Shown here one piece after another: positions 57,701 through 64,000 of a stretch of DNA of 64,000 nt. The notes beneath the pieces are model-generated. The model searched no databases and was not told the DNA's origin. It saw only the letters and a list, made by a program, of their open reading frames with translations. Where the stretch lies: the IMG/VR virus record IMGVR_UViG_3300043427_002950, positions 1 through 64,000 of that record; one strand, written 5' to 3'. Every line of letters begins with the position of its first letter. Within the stretch, counting starts at the first letter, position 1. Made by a program: the position numbers and the translations under genes. This stretch comes from a virus.

Positions 57701-60700
57701 CAAATGATCAATGTCTTATTACTCTCAATCCTTCAGGTGCAGCATTACCTGGAAATATTGGGATTGGGGGAAAAGTTCTTGTAGCAGGAACTGGAGAACC
57801 TGCTTTAGATAATCAAAGTCTTTCTATTATTAATGTATTGAGTGATTATGAGATAGAAGTTTCTGCTCCAGGTCTTGGTGCAGGGCCAGTACAGAATCCT
57901 TTACCTGCAAAATTAATTATTACTCAATTGGATAATGGGGTTAATAATAATGTTGGACTTGGTTCTGATGCATTATTACAAACATCAGCAGATCATACTT
58001 TTATAACTGGAGATTCTATAATTATAAGAGGAACAACAGATTCAGATTGGAATTCAACTTTTACTGTAAAATCTGTAGAAAGTCCAACTCAAATTAAAAT
58101 TGATAATACTGGAAGAACTGAATTATTTGCAGCAACGACTATAGGATCTGGGTCAACTGTAGGATATAACCAATCAGAATTGGAATTAGTAGTACCAGTA
58201 ACATTCAGAAATGTTGGAATTACAAGTATTGCTTATAATTTAAGAGAAGTATCTCCAGATAATGTAAATCCATATTTACTTAATTCATCACAAGGTTTTA
58301 ATCAATTTAATAATAACGGAGTAACTGCTAGTTATTTAGTTACAATTTTAGGGAATGGTTCAGGTTTAAATCTTGATAATTATTTACAAAATGGTGATAT
58401 TGTTTATATTTTTGGTACTGGAACTGTGTTTGATTATACAAATACGGGATATGGACTTACAGTTACAAGTGTACAAGATGCTGGCATTGGTCAAGATAGA
58501 TTTTCTTTTGAATTTGCAAGTCAAGGTGGAAGTGTTGCTTTTGGAAATGCGTCTGGAAGTTATTACATAGTCAACAAATTAATTCCAATTGTAGACGCAC
58601 CTTCTCATGGATTTAGCAATGGACAATTAGTTTCAATAAGTGGAAATGAAAATAGTGTCTATAATAAAATTTGGCAAGTAGCACAGGCAGGAATTAATAC
58701 TTTTAGACTTGCCGATTCTGTAACTGGCATTGTATCTACAGCAGCAGATTTAATTACAAATTTTGGAAATACTTTTAATCTTTCTGGCACTGCTTCTCAG
58801 TCAATTACTGAATATAAATTGTCAGTTGGAATGGCAATTACAGTATTTGGAGTCACTGGAGAATCAGCAATTTATAACGATGCATATGTAATTTCTGGAA
58901 TTAAATCTTCATTTACGGAACCTTATGCATTTATTCTTAAAGAAAATCAAACGCCATCGACACTTGCTTTACAGGGTTCTTCTGGCAAAATAGGCATTCA
59001 TACAATTTCTGGAATTGCTACGGTAACATCTACGTCTTCTTTTGGATCAGTAGGAAGTTTAATTTCTATAAAAATTCAAGATTCTCCATCTTCGTTCTTC
59101 AATAAAACATATACAAACGCAAGAATTCTAGATAGTACAAGAATTCTTCTCGGTTCTGATAGTTTTAGAAATCAAACTACACCAAATCCAAATGAATATG
59201 TAAGTTCTTCAAATGCAAATTCTAATACAATAGTTGGATTGGTTGGAGATTCATTGAAAGTAACTCATGGAACAATAACTCCATCTGGATATACTTTTGT
59301 CAATGGAGCATCAATTGACATTTATGGTACTACTAATTTTAATGGAACATATACTATTAATAATGTAAATGGAAATATACTTAGTTTAAATTCTACATCA
59401 AATAGCTCTACTAATTTTGCATTACGTGATACATCTGGAGGAATAGGTGTTAGAGGAATAGGTCCAGTTATATCATTTACGAATAGTTATTCTTTCCCGT
59501 CTCCGTATTTTGGACCCAATGGATCAAACATTCAAGTTAAATTGCAAGACACTGGAAAAACTGCATTAAACACGAATACGGCAAGAAATGCCAGAGTTAT
59601 ATCTCCAACAAGTATATTATTGACAGATAATGGACTCAATCCTGCAGACTATAGTAATCCAGGAGCTGGGGGAACAATTGGTTTAATTGGTGCAAATTAT
59701 TATATTACTGTAAGTTCTGGAGCAAATTCTATTCCTGTTGGATCAACTGTTGGAATACAAAATGTTTTAGATCAAAATGGAAATGCTTTAATTGCAGACA
59801 ATTTATTTACAATTCAATCAAATTTTGGAAACGATACAGGTCTCATTGCAATTCCATCAAGTTCGTCATCATCAACTTCCAGTACAAACTTTGGTCTTAG
59901 AGGAAACAGTGGTATTCTTGGATTGAGAGCAAATGCTGTTGTAACTACAAGTTCAAATCATCCTTTTATTAATGGAGATTCTGTTCAAATTGAAAATACA
60001 ACTGGAAATTTAGGAATATTTAATAATACATTCACAATAACTTACGTTTCTCCAACTCAATTTATATTAAACAGTACGAATTCGACTCAATACACTGATG
60101 ATTTTACGAATGCAAATGCAACGGGAGGAATTGCTGGATTGGAAAATTATCCAGCAACTGTCACATCAACAAATCATCCCTTTACAACAGATCAAAGTGT
60201 TCAAATAGAAGGAACTGCTAATTTTAATGGTTCTTATACAATTACAAAAATAGATAATGATAGATTTACTCTTAATGGTAAAACAAACCCAACTAGTTAC
60301 ACAGAAATATCGAATTCCACAATTGATCCAAATGGATTAATTACATTAAAAAATGCTGGACCAACAGTTACATATAATGGAACTCCAAGAGTTGTGGGAG
60401 GGACTGATGTAGACTTCAAAACTGGAGATCAAGTACGAATTCAAAATTCAACCACATTTAATGGAACTTATACTGTTAAAAGATATACTAGCACAACTTT
60501 TGGAATTACACGTACCGATCCAGTATCATTTACTGGAATTAATGAAGGTTCTGGATCAATTGCTGGATTAGTTGGATCTAGTGTAAGAATTAGAACAGGC
60601 ACCGCACATGGTTTAATCGATGGGCAATCAATAAAAATTCAAAATACTTCAACAGGATTTGATAATAAACTATATACTGTTACTACAGTAGACGCAAATT

Positions 60701-63633
60701 TATTTAATATTAGTAATACCGTAAGTACTGCTTCTACAAACTTTACAATAACATCCACTGTTGGATTGGTTGGTTATCAAAATTATCCAGCAATAGCAAC
60801 ATTTTCAAATATAATTCCAAGTTCTTTTGCAGTTGGTTCTCAAATTGATATTGTAAATAATGATGGAACTGATACAGCATCTTCCCAACAATTATCTCTT
60901 CCTGGTCCATATACAATTGCTTGGAGGACTGATACTGGAGGATTAACAAGAGTAGGTCTTCAAGAAGCAATCAATCCTTCTAATTATTCTACTGTTGAGA
61001 ATAATTCTGGTCTTGGTTATACTGCTGGACTTAGAAATTCTCCAGCAATAATTAGATTTAATTCTATAGAATTTTCAAATTTAACATTTGATCTTCCATT
61101 AATATTTGGGGATATTATATCAATTAATATCACTGGAACTGATAATTTTGATGGAGATTATAATGCAAAATATACTTCTTCAAATAGTTTAGAATTAATA
61201 TCACCATCAACAATAAATCCAAATGATTATTCTCCAAATGGAGATGTAAATGGAGTAGTTGGATTAGCAAATTCTGATAGAATTGTTCGTGTAAATGGAG
61301 GGCATGGATTTACTGCTGCAAATGTCGGTACAACTCAGGTGGATATTATAACTGGAAATATTACTTTGCAGAGTGATTTTGGAGGAACTTACTTTATTTC
61401 AGAAATATTAGACACTGAAAATTTTGCACTTTCTGGAACACAAAATCCTTCTGGATCTATTTCTTATACAACTATAGATACTGAAGGATATTATGTCATT
61501 TTTGATAGAGGTCCAATAGTTACGTCAACATTTTCTTTCGATGGATCTTTTGTATATCAGCAACATTTATTGGATCAAGGAGATGGAGTTACAATTACTA
61601 ATTCTTCACTTTCTGGATTTAATGGGAATAGGACAGTATTAAATGCACCAACTTCTACAGTATTTAGAATGAATGGCCCATATCCATCTCCAATTACATT
61701 GAATGGTAGGCCAGATTATAAGATTTCTGGAACTTTACTTTATAATCAAAGAATAGGTCTTTCAAATGGAAATAGTAATGCCGCTGCTTCTTTAATAATT
61801 CGTAGGAATGCAACTGGCATAACTTCTAGTTATACAATTCAATCAATAGTTTCCACTGGTTCAAATTATAAAACAAATGAACTTTATCTAATTCCTGGGT
61901 CAAATCTTGGTGGAACAACTGGAACTCGTAATGATGCATTAGTAAAAATTGGATCTGTTGATGTAAATGGAGGAATTCAATCCACAAACTTATCAATTTT
62001 AAGACAAACATCTAATCCCACAATCTCTGTTCCAGATTCAAGTCTCGATTATGAATCTGCAAAAACAGCTTCTATTATAACTGGAACAGGTTCTGGATCT
62101 CAATTCAGAATTGTTAGAGGGGGAATAAGAACTGCTGGGGTTACAACTTATTCTACAGTTGAGTTATTAAGTGGTGGATCTTTATATAATGTAAATGATG
62201 TTATTAGAATACCTGGAAATCTTCTTGGGGGACAATCTGGAGATGGAACTACAAATACTCTTAGAAATGATCTTTTAATTTATATAGAACAAGTAATTTC
62301 TGGTGGAAGTATTTCTGGAACTGGATTTACATTTAGAGGAATATCAAGAGATAGTGCCCCATTGGTAAACTCTGGATTATCCACAATTTATTTGGATGGA
62401 GGAATTTCTAGAAGATCTAGGCCATTTGGATTAGAAAAAGTGTGGGATAATGTTAATGATTCTGGGCCACCACCAAATCAAGGGTTGTTAAGTCAAACTC
62501 ATGATATGCTTACATTGGCAGAAGCAAATAAAGGTGGCGTTGTTAAAATTGATAAAGTTTATACTTATGGAGACATTGAGAAGAAAGCAGAGATTCAAGA
62601 ACTATTTTTCTATAGCACTTCTTCTATAGGACATAGAGATTTGGCAGCAACAAACTTTGAAGCATCTATATTATATGATACGGGTGGAAAGAGTGGGATT
62701 GCTACAATTATATTTGATAATGATGCATTTGATCAATCCGTATTTTCAAATATTGTGGCCAATGACAACTTATATTTTATAACCTCAAGAAGAAGTAATC
62801 CAAATTTAGGTGTTCCATATTTAGATTATAGATTAATTAATAAATCATTGAATGTTATTCGTGCTAATACTAATTCTTCTACCGATAGTGGTTTTGATTT
62901 AGTTGACGAAGGTACACAACAATTCATCCCTCCATTTGCAACTAATAATCCTGGATTTGCTTTTGGAAGTAGAATAGATCAAATAGTTATTCAAACGGAT
63001 AACACAATAACTGCTTCTATTTCCGATGATCTTCCTTCTGGGTATAAAGCAATAATCATAAATGATAAATCAGTTTTGACCGTTAGATCTGATAATCATC
63101 CATTTGTAAACGGGGAAATAGTCACTATTAGATTAAATAGATTATTTAATACAACTACATACGTTGAAGAGGGAACTGGAATAGCATATACTTCTTATAG
63201 AGTAAGAAATGCCACAACTTTTTCATTCCAATTAGAGGATGTTTCCACAGGAATCGGGTTAACTCCATCAACAATTATGCCTAATGGCAAAAAATTAATT
63301 GATTATTTTGCTGAAGCATATGTTCCAAACACAAGCATTGCTTTATCTCCATGGACAACTGCAAATCGTTCAGAATTGTATGGAAATTCAAATACTTGGT
63401 CTAGGGTGGGATATCCAGTAATTTATGCTTCCGTTGATGTAGATGGAAATGCACCATCAACTGGAACTGGTGAGGGAGATATACAAAACGTAACTAGGTC
63501 ACTTTTAAGTATTGAGGGGGAAGCATATAAGTTGATTCCAGGTGGAAAAGATCCAGTCGATAACAGAGTTGGATTGGCAAAATTAATTGCTAAAGTTATA
63601 TCAGACGCAACTCAGCAAAAATCAAATCCATAA
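54709..63633 (+). CDS. Giant adhesin-like virion protein, 2974 aa
   Basis: The largest gene of the window. The N-terminus (MAFYGSSVANLSPILFRGNL) seems a virion-attachment start. Residues about 390-520 resemble a PA14/GLEYA-type sugar-binding domain (IMIVGYFAPQISGSFTFRIQ, CFWIGSDATG). Residues 871-987 are 11 decapeptide repeats of the type GI(A/G)YTxxxI. Residues about 1080-2340 form some 15 tandem beta-modules with the shape HPFxxGxxVxIxGTxxFNGTYTV, joined by GIxGL-like linkers. The end is globular. It is probably a long tail fibre or tail-surface adhesin. Confidence 0.72.
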   Translation: MAFYGSSVANLSPILFRGNLFSEGVNIVFFTDVSYSMNLDSSGVSNYTSPRTSPGGNISVGSTVSMFYDGIFPSTLQNDLYTLKVGAQFQSSPNLYTYIDQTFRSKSFTQSLTLNTETTTFPNHFIVADSNYFNERSFKNLWKNQYINSDEGVFNLGSLRYNIASKVSSESTATRFSSFDTIDNPGQYSEDVHGNIWSFYYSGSNNASVNNITEGSVNTSYIGQFLNTPIRRNLPTYVIAASNEQENTASNLIGIGISTKNNVGYTTDKYKYNSSGFYVRRYRGYFLDDPDSPDPESSIESWFTNKAIPLPLGNTTTGEFEDAPGMNWFINGTPNSTATAAADLGGQPKIIYEGYTGGGTAVLNTDPSYAGIEIPNSQITPATQNLSSTIQKGGFWGPIFEIDRLRSDISNYTIMIVGYFAPQISGSFTFRIQSTGTSCFWIGSDATGIDGFGPDSKVYSGYTVSNSTITCPDNSGTRDNLLQNPDSDLNDVFSVTSANLNFTSGRYYPFRLILGNPNVGTNNFTPDGSLNFSTSLINPSFVRLLFDVNSASGTGSKENSYVLNGSGYFFGGREVWEEGSLFFRPPIQTVTRTIEEEVQYRNLRVIGISGYESNDGYDAVFVKKAGQEYIYANLSKYSYTFTTSQNPPSTWRFANYFKSIEYSITDSTSGFTRQNNTVTEDTTVGTGASFKIDKLNDRYIIQVRPGFAGTDYRIGDKFTISASSLGEDNIENNLVVGITSVQPLEYTVTALLSDNFAERTTTNATFTVRKNEFNNNNYSLTLLNGGTNYENGDKLLISGTELDGTSANNITITVTNVLSGGIIDTYSVSGTPTNYIDYQVPLNAYYPKTATFSYEPIDISSVYYRKGTSLGIGYTTARITGIAYTTGNIIGLAQSSFNISGIAYTNITSSTTGIAYSTSNIVGIGYTILSVTGAGFTHGNVAGIAYTTSTITNIGFTSTSVVSIGYTAPNIVSIGYTAFAISFITYPDAYTIVEYDPANDQCLITLNPSGAALPGNIGIGGKVLVAGTGEPALDNQSLSIINVLSDYEIEVSAPGLGAGPVQNPLPAKLIITQLDNGVNNNVGLGSDALLQTSADHTFITGDSIIIRGTTDSDWNSTFTVKSVESPTQIKIDNTGRTELFAATTIGSGSTVGYNQSELELVVPVTFRNVGITSIAYNLREVSPDNVNPYLLNSSQGFNQFNNNGVTASYLVTILGNGSGLNLDNYLQNGDIVYIFGTGTVFDYTNTGYGLTVTSVQDAGIGQDRFSFEFASQGGSVAFGNASGSYYIVNKLIPIVDAPSHGFSNGQLVSISGNENSVYNKIWQVAQAGINTFRLADSVTGIVSTAADLITNFGNTFNLSGTASQSITEYKLSVGMAITVFGVTGESAIYNDAYVISGIKSSFTEPYAFILKENQTPSTLALQGSSGKIGIHTISGIATVTSTSSFGSVGSLISIKIQDSPSSFFNKTYTNARILDSTRILLGSDSFRNQTTPNPNEYVSSSNANSNTIVGLVGDSLKVTHGTITPSGYTFVNGASIDIYGTTNFNGTYTINNVNGNILSLNSTSNSSTNFALRDTSGGIGVRGIGPVISFTNSYSFPSPYFGPNGSNIQVKLQDTGKTALNTNTARNARVISPTSILLTDNGLNPADYSNPGAGGTIGLIGANYYITVSSGANSIPVGSTVGIQNVLDQNGNALIADNLFTIQSNFGNDTGLIAIPSSSSSSTSSTNFGLRGNSGILGLRANAVVTTSSNHPFINGDSVQIENTTGNLGIFNNTFTITYVSPTQFILNSTNSTQYTDDFTNANATGGIAGLENYPATVTSTNHPFTTDQSVQIEGTANFNGSYTITKIDNDRFTLNGKTNPTSYTEISNSTIDPNGLITLKNAGPTVTYNGTPRVVGGTDVDFKTGDQVRIQNSTTFNGTYTVKRYTSTTFGITRTDPVSFTGINEGSGSIAGLVGSSVRIRTGTAHGLIDGQSIKIQNTSTGFDNKLYTVTTVDANLFNISNTVSTASTNFTITSTVGLVGYQNYPAIATFSNIIPSSFAVGSQIDIVNNDGTDTASSQQLSLPGPYTIAWRTDTGGLTRVGLQEAINPSNYSTVENNSGLGYTAGLRNSPAIIRFNSIEFSNLTFDLPLIFGDIISINITGTDNFDGDYNAKYTSSNSLELISPSTINPNDYSPNGDVNGVVGLANSDRIVRVNGGHGFTAANVGTTQVDIITGNITLQSDFGGTYFISEILDTENFALSGTQNPSGSISYTTIDTEGYYVIFDRGPIVTSTFSFDGSFVYQQHLLDQGDGVTITNSSLSGFNGNRTVLNAPTSTVFRMNGPYPSPITLNGRPDYKISGTLLYNQRIGLSNGNSNAAASLIIRRNATGITSSYTIQSIVSTGSNYKTNELYLIPGSNLGGTTGTRNDALVKIGSVDVNGGIQSTNLSILRQTSNPTISVPDSSLDYESAKTASIITGTGSGSQFRIVRGGIRTAGVTTYSTVELLSGGSLYNVNDVIRIPGNLLGGQSGDGTTNTLRNDLLIYIEQVISGGSISGTGFTFRGISRDSAPLVNSGLSTIYLDGGISRRSRPFGLEKVWDNVNDSGPPPNQGLLSQTHDMLTLAEANKGGVVKIDKVYTYGDIEKKAEIQELFFYSTSSIGHRDLAATNFEASILYDTGGKSGIATIIFDNDAFDQSVFSNIVANDNLYFITSRRSNPNLGVPYLDYRLINKSLNVIRANTNSSTDSGFDLVDEGTQQFIPPFATNNPGFAFGSRIDQIVIQTDNTITASISDDLPSGYKAIIINDKSVLTVRSDNHPFVNGEIVTIRLNRLFNTTTYVEEGTGIAYTSYRVRNATTFSFQLEDVSTGIGLTPSTIMPNGKKLIDYFAEAYVPNTSIALSPWTTANRSELYGNSNTWSRVGYPVIYASVDVDGNAPSTGTGEGDIQNVTRSLLSIEGEAYKLIPGGKDPVDNRVGLAKLIAKVISDATQQKSNP
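57319..57669 (+). repeat. Decapeptide-coding tandem repeat
   Basis: About 11 in-frame units of roughly 30 bp, consensus [GS]-I-[AG]-Y-T-x-x-x-[IV]-x. Units differ by synonymous and non-synonymous changes, so the array is old or under constraint. It may form a beta-roll or a regular stalk. Confidence 0.85.
57946..61730 (+). repeat. Array of about 15 divergent beta-sandwich-like modules
   Basis: Recurring protein pattern at roughly 70-90 residues per unit: (S/T)xxHxFxxGxxVxIxxTxxFNxxYTVxxVxxxxFxL, each followed by a short Gly-Leu linker such as GGIAGLENYP or GSIAGLVGSS. The modules are too divergent at DNA level for simple slippage. Confidence 0.7.
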
Positions 63634-63637
63634 CTAT

Positions 63638-63645
63638 GATAAATA
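63638..63645 (+). promoter_or_regulatory. Possible late promoter box
   Basis: GATAAATA (followed by AATAAG), 35 nt before the tail-fibre-like start codon. It differs from the T4 consensus in the first base, as does the box at psbD. Confidence 0.6.
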
Positions 63646-63679
63646 AATAAGAATAAAAGAAGGGTGGATAGGGAAACCC

Positions 63680-64000
63680 ATGGCCTCAGTCAATAAAAAC
63701 TTTGTTGTTAGAAATGGTCTTGAGGTAAATACCAATTTAATTTATGCTGACATTGATACTCAAAGAGTTGGAATAGGTTTAACTCAACCTTTAGCATCTT
63801 TTCATGTTTTAGGCGATGCAATAATAAATCCAAATTTAACGGTTTCGCAAACGTTATCTGCTGGAAATGTTGATTCATCTTCTGGTTTATTTGGATCTCT
63901 TTCTGCAGGATCTGCAAGTTTAACTGGCGCAACTATTGGAAACCTATCAGTATCAAATAGCGCCTTAATTTCTAATGATCTTACAGTTGGAGATACTCTT
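63680..64000 (+). CDS. Tail-fibre-like protein, 5' part only
   Basis: The frame starts at ATG 63680 (MASVNKNFVVRNGLEVNTNL) and is open to the window end; 107 residues are visible. The start is typical of cyanophage tail-fibre-like proteins (KNFVVxNGLEV..., then DTQRVGIGLTQP). Ala/Ser/Leu/Gly-rich repeated strands (SLSAGSASLTGATIGNLSV) follow, as in trimeric fibre shafts. The distal, host-binding part lies outside the window. Confidence 0.8.
   Translation, partial: MASVNKNFVVRNGLEVNTNLIYADIDTQRVGIGLTQPLASFHVLGDAIINPNLTVSQTLSAGNVDSSSGLFGSLSAGSASLTGATIGNLSVSNSALISNDLTVGDTL

Overview
The window looks like part of the genome of a marine T4-like cyanomyovirus (a Myoviridae-type phage of Synechococcus/Prochlorococcus). 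It carries phage core genes of T4 type (gp32, gp33, gp59, gp4, gp5, gp26, gp27, gp48, gp53, gp54), photosystem II genes psbA and psbD, two high-light-inducible (hli) genes, cp12, speD, thyX, phoH, a glutaredoxin, a glutamine-riboswitch/downstream-peptide locus and six tRNA genes. Coding density is very high, with many ATGA or TGATG overlaps. Most genes are A+T-rich. psbA, psbD, gp32, the porin fragment and the first half of thyX look closer to host composition.

Layout. Positions 1-4270 hold the 3' end of an outer-membrane porin, a sugar-nucleotide epimerase, an hli/small-membrane-protein/peroxiredoxin operon, and a late cassette of a C39-like peptidase and a GH24 lysozyme. A protein with about 33 Glu-Asp-Pro repeats follows (4289-5530). 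A short minus-strand late operon (6957 to 5521) ends in a thermonuclease. psbA and psbD (7228-9613) follow, each with a nested early/late promoter, a terminator and a micro-ORF starting at the terminator T-run. Next come a RimK-like ATP-grasp ligase, a 759-residue fusion (exostosin-type glycosyltransferase, methyltransferase, GT25), glutaredoxin, small unknown genes, speD, the riboswitch locus, thyX, phoH, a PD-(D/E)XK nuclease, gp33, gp59, a DUF1825-like gene, an FkbM methyltransferase and gp32 (9755-21464).

From 21465 to 45272 is the tail and baseplate block: gp53, gp48 and gp4 on the minus strand, then gp54, gp26, a small protein, two giant tail proteins (1920 and 2152 residues), gp27, cp12, a gp5-like hub protein, a spike-like protein and two paralogous structural proteins. 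After a 2OG-Fe(II) oxygenase and a convergent glycosyltransferase-like gene comes a tRNA cluster (47193-48139) with its own sigma-70-type promoters. The window ends with two giant virion proteins (2096 and 2974 residues) and the start of a tail-fibre-like gene.

How it works together. Host-type promoters (TTGAC-like -35 box, 17-nt spacer, -10 box) mark metabolic and replication genes and the tRNAs. T4-type late boxes (TATAAATA or close) mark structural, lysis and photosystem genes. Auxiliary genes maintain photosynthesis (D1, D2, Hli), redox balance (peroxiredoxin, glutaredoxin), the block on the Calvin cycle (CP12), polyamine and nucleotide supply (SpeD, ThyX) and nitrogen sensing (glutamine aptamer). 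The most striking structural feature is a tail protein carrying about six different peptidoglycan-hydrolase-like modules, next to a GH19 module in its neighbour and a gp5-like protein in which no lysozyme domain can be seen.
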